A DNA stretch of 64,000 bases from Pseudomonadales bacterium (GTDB lineage Bacteria; Pseudomonadota; Gammaproteobacteria; Pseudomonadales; JAHRWD01): the NCBI GenBank assembly GCA_029210125.1, contig JARGPR010000003.1:1-64000 (forward strand). The letters run 5' to 3'. Of the stretch, positions 48,146 through 57,644 are shown piece after piece. The notes beneath the pieces are model-generated. The model was not told where the DNA came from and did no database searches. It saw only the letters and a program-made list of their open reading frames with translations. The position numbers and the translations under genes were made by a program. Position 1 is the stretch's first letter. Each line of letters begins with the position of its first letter.

Positions 48146-49402
48146 CTATTTTTTTAGCGGTCGCAGCTGCACAGGCACATCGGTAAACCCTCGAATCAAT
48201 GCAGAAAAAGTACGTTCGGGCTTCCCGACCACTTCCACTTTTTCGAACCGTTTCATCACTTCTTCCCAGGTAACGCGTAGCTGCATCTCTGCCAGGCGAT
48301 TACCCATGCAGCGGTGAATACCAAAACCAAATGAAAGGTGTTGCCGAGGTTTTTCCCGATCGATAATAAATTGCTCGGCATTTTCAATCATCTCTTCGTC
48401 GCGATTTCCGGACACGTACCACATCATTACTTTATCGCCCTTGCGGATTTTTTTACCGCCAAGGATCGTATCCTGGGTTGCGGTTCGGCGCATCGAAACC
48501 ACCGGAGTTTGACAGCGAATAATTTCCGGAACCATTTTTGGAATCAGTCCAGGATTATCTCGAAGTTTTTGATACTCTTCTGGATTGTCGTTAAGCATAA
48601 CCACACCGCCGGATAGTGAATTTCTGGTGGTATCGTTTCCTCCAATAATCAGCAGTAACAGGTTGCCCAAAAATTCCATCGTTGGCATATTTTTGGTGGC
48701 TTCTGCATGGGCCAACATGGAGATTAAATCATTGCCCTGATTATCAGAAGCGGCTCGTTCTTTCCATACTCCAGTGAAATACTGCAGGCATTCACCCATC
48801 GCTGCGAGTTTTTCAGCTTCGGTTTTGACGATTGCGTCGGGGCCAGGAATTGCGGTTACCGCATCGGACCAAAAGGTCAGTTTGCTGCGTTCTTCGAATG
48901 GAAAGTCAAACAGGGTTGCTAGCATCTGGGTGGTCAACTCGATAGACACTTTATCCACCCAGTTAAAAGTTTCGTTAACGGGTAGTGCGTCGAGAATGCC
49001 GCAAATACGCTCGCGAATAAGTGGCTCCAATATCGCGAGGTTTGCAGGCATAACCGCTGGCTGCACTACTTTCCGCTGCTCATCATGCTTGGGCGCATCC
49101 ATCGCAATGAACATCTCAATCGGCATATCGTCCGGTGCGTCCTGCAAGGTAATGGACTTGTCGGATGAGAAAATGTCCGCTGCGCTTTCAACTGCCATAA
49201 TGTCTTTATATTTGGTGACCGACCAATAAGGCCCGAAAAGCGAGCTCTTGCAGTAGTTGATCGGATCTTCCTTTCGAAGGCGCTCAAAAAACGGCCAGGC
49301 TGTATCGGTTTGATACAACTTGGGCTGGGACATATCAAATTCATCGAGAGGAATACTGTAGGGGTCACGACCAAACAACGGTAGCGCTTTTAGGGTAGAC
49401 AT
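48146..49402 (-). CDS. CYP153-like cytochrome P450 alkane hydroxylase
   Basis: About 418 residues from the ATG at 49402, chosen because AAAGGAT lies 9 bases before it. FIAMDAPKHDEQRK (substrate/meander region), the I-helix GGNDTTRNSLSGG, EIIRCQTPVVSMRRTA (ExxR), MMWYVSGNRDEE and the heme loop FGFGIHRCMGNRLAE form the set of signatures that I associate with CYP153, bacterial terminal alkane or fatty-acid omega-hydroxylases. They hydroxylate the end carbon of medium-chain alkanes using ferredoxin and reductase. No ferredoxin or ferredoxin reductase is nearby, so partners must be encoded elsewhere. Monocistronic. Confidence 0.88.
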   Translation of the reverse strand: MSTLKALPLFGRDPYSIPLDEFDMSQPKLYQTDTAWPFFERLRKEDPINYCKSSLFGPYWSVTKYKDIMAVESAADIFSSDKSITLQDAPDDMPIEMFIAMDAPKHDEQRKVVQPAVMPANLAILEPLIRERICGILDALPVNETFNWVDKVSIELTTQMLATLFDFPFEERSKLTFWSDAVTAIPGPDAIVKTEAEKLAAMGECLQYFTGVWKERAASDNQGNDLISMLAHAEATKNMPTMEFLGNLLLLIIGGNDTTRNSLSGGVVMLNDNPEEYQKLRDNPGLIPKMVPEIIRCQTPVVSMRRTATQDTILGGKKIRKGDKVMMWYVSGNRDEEMIENAEQFIIDREKPRQHLSFGFGIHRCMGNRLAEMQLRVTWEEVMKRFEKVEVVGKPERTFSALIRGFTDVPVQLRPLKK

Positions 49403-49728
49403 GGAATTTATCCTTTTGATTATGGTTGCCCGTGGTCCTCCGGACGCTGGGTTGCTTCTATATTTTTTGATTCCTGCGGATCGGCCAGCCCAAAACCTCT
49501 TAACTGCCAAACAACCAGCAAATAGTACGGGCTTTTTGCATCACGTTCAATTAGCGAGAAATGACGATGAATGAATACCCGCGTTAATAGAATCCAGGCA
49601 TTTTGCTTTTATGCAAAGTCTCAATTTAGATCAGTTCAGGACTACCAAACCCTCGCGCCCAGCAGTACACTGCCCGTTTTTATATAAACCGTTTTACAAG
49701 CACAGCTAAGAGATTCAACGAGCCCCCT
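49403..49728. promoter_or_regulatory. Divergent intergenic region, CYP153 / SerC
   Basis: About 326 bases between the starts of two divergent genes. No operator or RNA gene recognised. Both promoters must be here; an alkane-responsive regulator site would be expected if the P450 is inducible. Confidence 0.35.
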
Positions 49729-50847
49729 ATGAAGCCCACCCTGAAGCCTGCTAATCCCAATTTTTCCTCCGGTCCCTGCAGTAAACGCCCTGGTTACAAC
49801 ATAAATGCGCTGAAAATCGACACCCTGGGCCGGTCTCATCGGTCGGCGCTTGGCAAAGCAGCGCTAGGAAGAGCCTGTACTGATACAGCGGAATTACTTG
49901 GATTGCCAGAGGGTTATCGCGTCGGTGTTGTACCGGCCTCCGATACCGGTGCAGTTGAAATGGCTCTGTGGTCATTACTGGGACCAAAACCGGTAGATAT
50001 TTTTGCCTGGGAATCCTTTGGCGAAGGCTGGGTTGGAGATATCACCAACCAGCTTAAACTCAATGATATTCAAACTTACCGGGCCGACTACGGGCAACTA
50101 CCAGACCTGAGTCAGGCCAATCCAAATCACGATACGGTTTTCACCTGGAATGGCACAACCTCAGGCGTTAAATTAGTCAATGCTGACTGGATCAGCGACC
50201 AACGCAGCGGCCTGACCATTTGTGATGCCACATCCGCAGTATTTGCAATGGAAATGCCCTGGCACAAACTCGACGTGATCACCTTTAGCTGGCAAAAAGT
50301 GCTAGGCGGCGAAGGTGCCCACGGCATGTTGATACTCAGCCCTCGGGCAGTGGAACGACTAGAAAGCTACACACCCGCATGGCCGATGCCAAAAATCTTC
50401 CGCATGACTAAAAAAGGAAAATTGAACGAAGGCATTTTTCGCGGCGAAACCATCAACACACCCTCGATGTTATGTGTGGCGGATTATCTTGATGCCCTGG
50501 ACTGGATTCGCTCGATTGGCGGAGTCCGTGCCAGCATTGCTCGCTCAAAAGCCAACCTTGCAGTCGTTGAAGAGTTTGTTTCCACCAACGACTGGATCGA
50601 GTTTCTCGCGCAAGACCCAGCGACTCGTTCCAATACCAGCGTATGCCTGACCCTCAGCCTTAAGCCAGATCAGGTAAAAGCTCTTGCCAAACTACTCGAA
50701 GCCGAAGGTGTGGCTTACGATATTGGTGCATACCGGGATGCACCGGCGGGGTTGCGTATCTGGTGTGGTGCAACGGTTGAGCAAAGCGACCTTCAAGCAT
50801 TGATGCTCTGGTTAGCCTGGGGATACTCGCAAACAAAACAGAGCTGA
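49729..50847 (+). CDS. serC: Phosphoserine aminotransferase (SerC-like class V aminotransferase)
   Basis: 372 residues. [13 protein letters not shown] at the start, [34 protein letters not shown], the PLP-lysine segment [20 protein letters not shown] and the [13 protein letters not shown] end match the phosphoserine transaminases of the alphaproteobacterial-type branch. The normal gammaproteobacterial SerC differs in length and motifs, so this could be a transferred or second copy. It makes phosphoserine from 3-phosphohydroxypyruvate. It is divergent from the P450 and stands alone. Confidence 0.82.
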   Translation: MKPTLKPANPNFSSGPCSKRPGYNINALKIDTLGRSHRSALGKAALGRACTDTAELLGLPEGYRVGVVPASDTGAVEMALWSLLGPKPVDIFAWESFGEGWVGDITNQLKLNDIQTYRADYGQLPDLSQANPNHDTVFTWNGTTSGVKLVNADWISDQRSGLTICDATSAVFAMEMPWHKLDVITFSWQKVLGGEGAHGMLILSPRAVERLESYTPAWPMPKIFRMTKKGKLNEGIFRGETINTPSMLCVADYLDALDWIRSIGGVRASIARSKANLAVVEEFVSTNDWIEFLAQDPATRSNTSVCLTLSLKPDQVKALAKLLEAEGVAYDIGAYRDAPAGLRIWCGATVEQSDLQALMLWLAWGYSQTKQS

Positions 50848-50890
50848 TTTAATTGTATAAATCGGTCTGAATATTTCAGCGAGCGAACCA

Positions 50891-52504
50891 TCAGGATGGT
50901 AAGGCCGAGGCCATACTTTTCTGAACAAGCAACTCCGCCGTTTCTCGTTCAGCATGAACAAAGGACTTTATGCCCAGGTTTTCCAGGACAACTTTTTCTT
51001 CGGCAGTGTTAATCTTTACGATGATATTCGCATCTGGATAGTAGTCCAATATCGCTTCGCAGATAATTTGCTTGGTCAACAAGGTATTGATCGTAATGAC
51101 GATACTGGCTGACTGGTCTACCTTGAGAGAGTCCATCACTGGAGCTTTCTCAAAGTGGCCAAAATAAGCCATATAACCCTGTTCCCGTGCCAGCAGCACA
51201 TGCTGTAAATTATCCGATATGATCAGAAAGTTTATACCCTTTTCCTCCAGCTCCTTTGCAACAAGCTGCCCTACTTCAGCATATCCACAAATTATTGTGT
51301 GATGGCTAACCTGTACAGGGGTTATTTTATCCGATTCAAAAAACTCTACGACAAATAGAGAAGCTATTTTGTAAATATTGTTTACGATAAATGGTGTAAG
51401 GATCATCGATAAAACCGTAACCAAAATAAGAAATCCACCCAGCTCAGTGGAAAGAATTTCCTTATTAATTGCCATCACAAAAATAGCAAACGAAAACTCT
51501 CCAACCTGACAAAGCGCCAGAGCTGATTTTATCGAATCACTTTTATTCGACCTGATTCTTATCAAAGAATAAACAATCAACGCCTTTATCAGCATAGTAA
51601 AGGCCAGTATGGCAAACACCATGTATAAATTGGTCAGAAAAAAGTAGACATCTATTTTCGTTCCAATCGAAAAGAAAAAGGCCCCTAGCAAAAGGTCTTT
51701 ATAGGAAGCAATATCCGATTCCACTTTAACGTTAAAATTGGTATCCGCGATAATCATACCCGCAATAAACGCACCTAAAGAATAGGTAAACCCCATCTCA
51801 TGAGCCAAAAGAGAAGCGCCTACAACGATCGTTAGTACTGAACCCAAAAACAGCTCTTCCAACTTTGCACTGGCGGAAAAACTCAAAAGGCTATTTATTA
51901 TTTTTTTACCCAGGGTAAACATAAAGACAATCACTACAACCGCAGATATAGATGTTTTTATCAATACCTCGGTTATTGATAATTCACTGTCTGACATAAA
52001 ACTTATTAGTAGCAATATCGGAATAACCGCTAAATCCTGAAAAATCAAAATAGCAACGGTTTTATCGCCATAGGGCGTTAATACATCCTTTGATTTCTTT
52101 AGGTATGTCAGCACTATGGCTGTGGATGACAAACTAAAAGCTAAGGCGATAATTAAAGAGGATACAAAATCTAACTTAAACAGATAAACTGAAATCAAGA
52201 ATATGATCAACGTACTCAAGAACACTTGAACAAAGCCATTAAAAAATATCACCTCCTTCATATTTTTTAATTTTGAAAATGACATCTCCAAGCCAATGGT
52301 AAACATCAAAAAAACGATTCCGAATTCACCAATGAGTTCCAGTGACGTTAAATTTTCACTGCCATTAAAATCAAATAAATTACTGATAATCGTACCGGTT
52401 ACGATATAACCCACAACATGGGACACTGAGAACTTATTGAGTACGATATTAAGTACGCTAGCGATCGCCAACGAAACAAATATCATAATGAGTATTGAGC
52501 CCAT
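50891..52504 (-). CDS. CPA2 family cation/proton antiporter with TrkA-N domain (KefB-like)
   Basis: 537 residues. About 12 membrane segments (residues 1-380) with FLMFTIGLEMSFSKLK, FSLSSTAIVLTYLKKS, GAFIAGMIIADT and CQVGEFSFAI, followed by a cytosolic NAD-binding (TrkA-N) domain from about 400 (HHTIICGYAEVGQLVAKELEEKG). KefB/KefC relatives exchange K+ or Na+ for H+. The coding sequence is noticeably more AT-rich than its neighbours, so it may be a recent arrival. No partner gene, such as a KefF-like oxidoreductase, lies beside it. Confidence 0.9.
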   Translation of the reverse strand: MGSILIMIFVSLAIASVLNIVLNKFSVSHVVGYIVTGTIISNLFDFNGSENLTSLELIGEFGIVFLMFTIGLEMSFSKLKNMKEVIFFNGFVQVFLSTLIIFLISVYLFKLDFVSSLIIALAFSLSSTAIVLTYLKKSKDVLTPYGDKTVAILIFQDLAVIPILLLISFMSDSELSITEVLIKTSISAVVVIVFMFTLGKKIINSLLSFSASAKLEELFLGSVLTIVVGASLLAHEMGFTYSLGAFIAGMIIADTNFNVKVESDIASYKDLLLGAFFFSIGTKIDVYFFLTNLYMVFAILAFTMLIKALIVYSLIRIRSNKSDSIKSALALCQVGEFSFAIFVMAINKEILSTELGGFLILVTVLSMILTPFIVNNIYKIASLFVVEFFESDKITPVQVSHHTIICGYAEVGQLVAKELEEKGINFLIISDNLQHVLLAREQGYMAYFGHFEKAPVMDSLKVDQSASIVITINTLLTKQIICEAILDYYPDANIIVKINTAEEKVVLENLGIKSFVHAERETAELLVQKSMASALPS

Positions 52505-52793
52505 TGTGCTTCCTATATAAATAGATCAATGAAATGAGGCTAGCGGACACTGGCCACATAATTCTGTTTATGATGATATTTCGATCCGGCCTCAAAGTTG
52601 TACAGCAATATTAATGCCATTAAACAAGACCCTAGTCCATTGGCCTGTGCTGAAACCCTACTGATTGATTAAATAAACCATTCTCTGTAATGTTTGAAAA
52701 GTCATGCCTTCAACTCACAATAGTTGTCACTATCCGTATGAATCAGGGTTCAGCTCCATCTACCAATACAAATAAAAAAAGGGAATGTTCACC

Positions 52794-53552
52794 ATGGCCA
52801 CATCGATCTCCTCATCTGCCCCAAACTCCATCTCCGAAACAGAATGGCAAACACGAATTGACCTTGCCGCGGCCTATCGACTGGTCGCTCATTATGGCTG
52901 GGATGACACCATTTTCACCCATCTATCCGCCCGTGTGCCCGGCAACGCTAATCATTTTTTGATCAATCCATTTGGTATGTTATTTGGTGAAATCACCGCG
53001 TCATCACTGGTGAAAGTAGATGAAGAAGCCAATATCATCGGGGAGAGCGAATATGACATAAACCCCGCCGGGTTCACCATTCACAGCGCTGTTCATATGG
53101 CCAGGCCTGAGGTGGGCGCAGTCATGCACCTGCACACCAAAGATGGTCTAGCGGTATCAGCCCAGGCCTCCGGTTTGTTACCGCTTACTCAAACCGCCAT
53201 GTTCGTCACCCCCAGAGTCACCTACCACGATTTCGAAGGTGTAGCGTTAAATCACGAAGAGCGGCAACGAATTGTCGCCGATCTTGGCGAAAAAGATCTG
53301 ATGATCCTGCGTAATCACGGGACATTAGCTGCGGGCAGCACGATTCAGGAAACCTTTATCATGCTCTATTTCCTGGAAAAAGCCTGCGAAGCACAGGTTG
53401 CCGCACAGAGCGGTGGAGAGCTCCATTTTCCGTCGAAAGAAGCGATAGCAACTACCGCAGAACAAACCAAAGGTATTCATATGTCAGGGCACAAGGCCTG
53501 GCCTGCGCTGTTGCGAATGCTGGATCGACAGGATGATTCTTATAAGCACTAG
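52794..53552 (+). CDS. Class II aldolase/adducin family protein
   Basis: 252 residues from the ATG at 52794, chosen because AAAGGGA lies about 9 bases before it. AAYRLVAHYGWDDTIFTHLSARVPG contains the conserved N-terminal helix and strand, HLHTKDGLAVSAQ the metal-binding H-x-H, ILRNHGTLAAG the second metal region and FYFLE-type end helix follow. Some members are fuculose-1-phosphate aldolases; others act in metabolism of hydroxy acids or are non-enzymatic. The substrate is not identified. A hairpin terminator lies 30 bases downstream. Confidence 0.85.
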   Translation: MATSISSSAPNSISETEWQTRIDLAAAYRLVAHYGWDDTIFTHLSARVPGNANHFLINPFGMLFGEITASSLVKVDEEANIIGESEYDINPAGFTIHSAVHMARPEVGAVMHLHTKDGLAVSAQASGLLPLTQTAMFVTPRVTYHDFEGVALNHEERQRIVADLGEKDLMILRNHGTLAAGSTIQETFIMLYFLEKACEAQVAAQSGGELHFPSKEAIATTAEQTKGIHMSGHKAWPALLRMLDRQDDSYKH

Positions 53553-53579
53553 CCCTTGCTGGGCAGACCCCATAAAAAC

Positions 53580-53605
53580 AAGGCAGCGCAAATCGGCTGC
53601 CTTTT
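53580..53605 (+). terminator. Terminator after the aldolase gene
   Basis: AAGGCAGC, an 8-base loop and GCTGCCTT followed by TTACATT, about 30 bases past the stop. Moderate T-tract. Confidence 0.75.
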
Positions 53606-53642
53606 ACATTGCTTTACCCTTTACGCGATTAAGTCCGGGTGA

Positions 53643-54668
53643 TTAAGTAAAGTTAGATTTAACCGCCTGCGCTTCTGCAATCACCCGCTGCATCACTTCT
53701 TCAACCGTTGGTGTATCTTTTATACGACCCTGCACCTGCCCAACAAGGTGCACACCTTTCTCACAGTCACCTTGTTTGATCGCTAAATCCAGTGCTTCCG
53801 AAGCATTGGCTGAGCGCGCCAGTTGCATCACTTTTTCTGGGCCCGTCAGCAATGCACCAAAGGCCACTTTAATCCACGGAACACCCAGACTCCTTGAAAC
53901 TTTAAATGAATTTTTAAGTGCGCTCACCAAGTTGATAGCGCTGTTATCCATCTCCACCGCCGCCGGGCTATTCATTACTCGGCAATCCATGCCATCCAGT
54001 TTCTCGGTGATGAAAGTATCTTCAATGGCATTACCGATTACGGTCTTTTTGGTATTGTCGTGAATCGGACTTTCCTGAGTAATTGAGAAACGACTGCCCA
54101 TCGCAATACCCTGTGCGCCTAATGCCAACGCAGCCACCAATCCCCGACCATCGGCAAAACCACCGGCACCAATTACCGGAATATCCACCGCATCCACAAT
54201 TGCCGGGATCAGTACCATTGATGTAACCGGCCCACCATGCGCCGCAGCTTCATAGCCGGTGGCAAAAACCGCATCCGCGCCATAACGTTGTGCAGCCATG
54301 GCGTGGCGCTCATTAACCACCGTCGCAATCACCTTGCCGCCATAGGCATGGGCGCGTTCGGCAATCCAATCACCCTTGCCCAGGGAAACGTTAATCACCG
54401 GTACTTTTTCCTCCAGGCCGATCGTGGCATTTTCAACGGCTCCGGGCATGATCAGGGTGACACCGATGCCGAAGGGTTTATCGGTTAATGAACGAATTTC
54501 ACGTATTGCGGCCCGTGTTTCATCGCTGCTAAGTGGGCCTGTTGCCAATATGCCCAAACCGCCGGCATTGGATACTGCAGCAACCAGTTTAGGTACCGCA
54601 ACTTTACTCATGCCGGATAAAACTACAGGATATTGAACGCCAAACAGCTCGGTAAATTTTGTTTTCAT
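53643..54668 (-). CDS. Nitronate monooxygenase-like FMN enzyme
   Basis: 341 residues of the NMO/2-nitropropane dioxygenase family. VQYPVVLSGMSKVAVPKL starts the barrel, GGLGILATG and DKPFGIGVTLIMPG follow, EAAAHGGP and GAGGFADGRGLVAALALGAQGIAMGSRF form the FMN phosphate-binding region. These enzymes oxidise nitronates or related compounds using FMN and O2; some reduce quinones. It is followed at 54785 by a second, disrupted member of the same family. Confidence 0.9.
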   Translation of the reverse strand: MKTKFTELFGVQYPVVLSGMSKVAVPKLVAAVSNAGGLGILATGPLSSDETRAAIREIRSLTDKPFGIGVTLIMPGAVENATIGLEEKVPVINVSLGKGDWIAERAHAYGGKVIATVVNERHAMAAQRYGADAVFATGYEAAAHGGPVTSMVLIPAIVDAVDIPVIGAGGFADGRGLVAALALGAQGIAMGSRFSITQESPIHDNTKKTVIGNAIEDTFITEKLDGMDCRVMNSPAAVEMDNSAINLVSALKNSFKVSRSLGVPWIKVAFGALLTGPEKVMQLARSANASEALDLAIKQGDCEKGVHLVGQVQGRIKDTPTVEEVMQRVIAEAQAVKSNFT

Positions 54669-54784
54669 TTTTATAGTCCAGGTTGATTGGAATCGTGAGT
54701 AACTTCAGATTACTGCATTCTCTTTTTATTTTCTAATGCGCGCCGGCAAGCCACGTTCCAGAAGCCACGGCGGCAGATTTGACC

Positions 54785-55826
54785 TTATTCAATCAAAGAA
54801 GCTAATTTGCGGGTTAGATCTACTGCAGAGATCTCTTCGCAGCCTTCGGTATTTTTTCCGCACCAAAGCGAAGAAAAATCACTAGAGCCGCTCTGTTCTA
54901 CCTGCTTCCTTAAAGCTGTCATTGTTGCTGTGGCTAGCGGAAATTCAGGAACATCGGTATTAATCGGTCCAAGTTCATTGATTGCACGATTCACAATTCC
55001 TCGGGCTGGCCTGCCAGAAAATATATTGGTTATTTCAGTGTTAGGCACGGCAGTGTGATTAATCGCTGCTCGATGCAGCCGACTGGTTGTTGCGCAGATA
55101 TACAGTACCCATTTGAACCGCAGCCGCCCCTGCCGAAAGAGCACTAGCCACGCCTTTTGCATCCGTGATGCCACCTGCAGCGATGACCGGTACGTTTACC
55201 TCATGAGTAATTTCTGACAATAGTGTAAAAGTACCTGTTTGACGCGATAAGTCAGCAGACAAAAACATGCCACGGTGTCCGCCTGCTTCGATTCCCTGCG
55301 CTATAACTACGTCCGCGCCATTGGCTTCAAGCCACCGTGCCTCGTCAAGGGTGGTTGCAGAACTCATGACTGTTGCGCCCCAACTTTTCACCCGGGTTAA
55401 CAACTCCTGATCCGGCAAACCAAAATGGAAGCTAACGACTTCGGGTCTAAAAGACTCTAGTACATCCGTCGCTGCATGACTGAATGGCTCACGACCGGGG
55501 CCGGCTGGAATGTCGTCAATATCCACCTCATATTCTTCAAAGTAGGGCTGCAGAATAGAGCGCCATTTTTGCTCTGCTCTTGCATCAAACCTGGGGGCTG
55601 TGTGGCAAAAAAAATTGACGTTAACGGGCTGGTTGGTTTGAGATCTGATTCGGCTCAATTCAGCGTGAAGCGCATCGTGATTTAGCATTGAGCAGGGCAG
55701 TGACCCTAAACCACCCGCCGACGATACGGCTATCGCCAACGCACTATCCTGCACCCCAGCCATAGGTGCCTGAATGATGGGATATTTCACATTAAATATT
55801 GATTGATCAGCCATATTATTTTCCAT
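54785..55826 (-). pseudogene. Frameshifted nitronate monooxygenase-like gene
   Basis: Read leftward, codons from 55826 give a normal NMO start (YPIIQAPMAGVQDSALAIAVSSAGG) and continue through GIEAGGHRG and IAAGGITDAKGVASALSAG to VQMGTVYLRNN, then a stop at 55059. A second frame from 54785 to about 55100 supplies the missing C-terminus (CATTSRLHRAAINHTAV, IFSGRPARGIVNR, FSSLWCGKNTEGCEEISA). The two overlap, and inserting one base between TAT and CTGCG near 55096-55098 restores a single frame of about 345 residues. The gene is therefore broken by one missing base, or has a sequencing error there. Two NMO-like genes in tandem suggest duplication or paired roles. Confidence 0.8.
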
Positions 55827-55988
55827 TTCTTAAATGCCCCGGCTCTATTTCCGTGGGCTGGGTTGCCCATAAACCATGCTTATCTGAGCTGACGCGAGCA
55901 CAACCAGAGCAAGAGGTAAGGCCTTGCCGGTGCATCGTTGCCATTTTATGCGCAGGCTGCGCAGTAAAAGCTGGACAAGCTATTTAAT

Positions 55989-56007
55989 CTAAATGATAAT
56001 CATTAAT
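55989..56007. promoter_or_regulatory. Fur box
   Basis: The 19 bases contain the perfect core TGATAATCATTA (55994-56005) and match the Fur consensus GATAATGATAATCATTATC at 14 of 19 positions by my alignment. It lies about 40 bases before the 56047 start, with an AT-rich flank (TATTTAATCT, AATATTAAAT). Iron repression of the following two genes is the natural inference. Confidence 0.75.
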
Positions 56008-56046
56008 ATTAAATAGCTTACACCTTATTCTCACAGCGGAGCCCAT

Positions 56047-56550
56047 ATGCCATTTATTTGTAGCCATCACCGGAAACACATTCTTAAATGCACCAAAACA
56101 GCGAATACCCATTGGAATAACTGGACATCCCAAGGGATGCAATTATTGAATGACCAACGCCCCGACGAGGCGGTTAGTTTTTTCGGATGTAGTCTCGATG
56201 TCGCCACTTGGCTGGTCGATCAACCCAAGGTATATCAGCTAAACCAGCTCAACGAGTATTTTGAAAAACTGTCGTTATCCAGTTTTTTGTTGGCGGAATG
56301 TTGTTCACGAATCAACCAACCAGAATTTGAGCTTCATTTTTTACTTCAGTTACACCACCGTTTGCTCGAAGGTCAACCTCGCCAGGTTTCTCTAGCCTGG
56401 CCGCTTTCTGGCTACATACGACAATCACTCGAAAGACTTGAAGATTATGTTGAAAGGTACGGCATATTTAAAGGTTATGAAACCTGCCTTCAAGATACAC
56501 GTGATCGACTTCAAGCGTTAAATTTGAATGTACAGCAGCAAGCCTGTTAA
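56047..56550 (+). CDS. Unrecognised 167-aa iron-regulated protein, helical
   Basis: 167 residues, cysteine-scattered and strongly helical, with TPR-like spacing (DEAVSFFGCSLDVATWLVDQPKVYQL, LLAECCSRINQPEFELHFLLQLHHRLLEG; 56167-56360 region). No signal peptide or membrane segment. The start ATG follows AGCGGAG at 6 bases. A Fur box is immediately upstream. The first 15 residues (MPFICSHHRKHILKC) carry histidines and cysteines that could bind metal. I do not recognise a family. The gene is followed 39 bases later by a 60-residue cysteine-tailed peptide gene, so the two probably form an operon. Confidence 0.75.
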   Translation: MPFICSHHRKHILKCTKTANTHWNNWTSQGMQLLNDQRPDEAVSFFGCSLDVATWLVDQPKVYQLNQLNEYFEKLSLSSFLLAECCSRINQPEFELHFLLQLHHRLLEGQPRQVSLAWPLSGYIRQSLERLEDYVERYGIFKGYETCLQDTRDRLQALNLNVQQQAC

Positions 56551-56589
56551 AGGCTGACATATCTCCAAAACCTCGAACGGAGTTTTAAC

Positions 56590-56772
56590 ATGAAAACACA
56601 CAAGGAATCACTTAACACTAAAAAATACGTCAATATTCAGGTAACTGAAGAAACACTCGCGCGGCTTATTAAAGAAGCCAATATTCATGCCATCGATATT
56701 CATCCTCTCGATCAAACCTCAAAAACATTCGTGTGGAAATCATGCCTCGATAGCTGCTTTTGCGAAAATTAA
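56590..56772 (+). CDS. 60-aa peptide with a C-terminal cysteine cluster, in the Fur-controlled operon
   Basis: 60 residues. GGAG lies 7 bases before the ATG. The first 30 residues are charged and helical (VTEETLARLIKEANIHAIDI, 56647-56700), and the tail has three cysteines at 52, 56 and 58 (KSCLDSCFCEN). The length, helical leader-like half and cysteine-rich tail resemble a precursor of a modified peptide, or a small metal-responsive regulator. No modifying enzyme is adjacent in the same operon; the ArsS radical SAM gene is about 5 kb away and on the opposite strand. Function unknown. Confidence 0.6.
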   Translation: MKTHKESLNTKKYVNIQVTEETLARLIKEANIHAIDIHPLDQTSKTFVWKSCLDSCFCEN

Positions 56773-56954
56773 ACCGACGTAAATAACGCGAAAAATATTC
56801 CGGGTTACGGTTCCGCCTGGGAATATGCCAGGCTACTGAAGCGCGGGAGGTACCCAATGCCTGCATGCCCCGTGGCCAACCTTCGAATACTGGCCTGAAT
56901 GCTGGCCTAAATACAACGATTAATATTTAGCATCACAATAACCTCACGTTATAA

Positions 56955-57644
56955 CTAATTGCGGGATAAGTAGTCGCGGGGTAAAGAGCTGCGGGGTATC
57001 CGTGTTTTGAATTCAGCGAATGCATCATCCTCAGGTAGCCACTTCAAATCCTCCGGTTCATCAATGTCGTACAGTAGTGGCAATTCCTGTAAACGCCATT
57101 TCAGCGCGGATATTCTGTCGCGGGTTAACTCCGCAACCTGCTCAGTACTCCAGGGTATATCAGCAAATAATGATGGATCAAAGCGATTCATTCCCAGCAA
57201 TACATAGCCGCCATCACCCACTGGCCCCAGGCAAATATCGGACTGTGAAATTTTTTCAGCCGCTAACTGCAACATATTGGCATCAAGCATCGGGCAATCG
57301 GTCCCGATAATCAGCACAGACTGATGTTGGTCGATCACTCTTTGCGCGGCTCGGGACATCCTTTCCCCCAGATCACCTTCACCCTGTTGCTCCCAAAAAA
57401 TATCAGCCGGTAGATTTAATGTTTCCCACTGGGGCAAATTTGGATCAGGAGTCACGCAGAGCTCTACGGTTCCGATATTAGCGGCTATCGCTTCCGTTAC
57501 CATTCGAATGAGCAGCTGTGCTGCCAGCGCCGCAGCACCCTCATATCCTAACACCGGGCTGAGCCTGGTTTTGGCAAACCCGGGGATCGGAGCTTTAGCG
57601 AAGATTACAATCCGTAGCGGCTTTCGCGTAGCCGGTTGCGTCAT
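56955..57644 (-). CDS. TIGR04282-type glycosyltransferase (arsenosugar-associated family)
   Basis: 229 residues. The family opening IVIFAKAPIPGFAKTRLSPVLG and the central TDCPMLDANML, GPVGDGGYVLLGM and DIDEPEDLKWLP match the TIGR04282 family, a nucleotide-diphospho-sugar transferase-like fold. The family is labelled 'arsenosugar biosynthesis glycosyltransferase' from its co-occurrence with arsS. The exact reaction is not established from sequence. The gene follows the TIGR04283 gene with a 4-base overlap (ATGA), so it is the last gene of the leftward cluster. Confidence 0.88.
   Translation of the reverse strand: MTQPATRKPLRIVIFAKAPIPGFAKTRLSPVLGYEGAAALAAQLLIRMVTEAIAANIGTVELCVTPDPNLPQWETLNLPADIFWEQQGEGDLGERMSRAAQRVIDQHQSVLIIGTDCPMLDANMLQLAAEKISQSDICLGPVGDGGYVLLGMNRFDPSLFADIPWSTEQVAELTRDRISALKWRLQELPLLYDIDEPEDLKWLPEDDAFAEFKTRIPRSSLPRDYLSRN

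Noticed and set aside
56047-56772. Known RiPP (bufferin- or methanobactin-type) locus
   Set aside because: No MNIO/DUF692, methanobactin-type or other modifying enzyme is adjacent, so a named system cannot be claimed; kept as an open finding instead.
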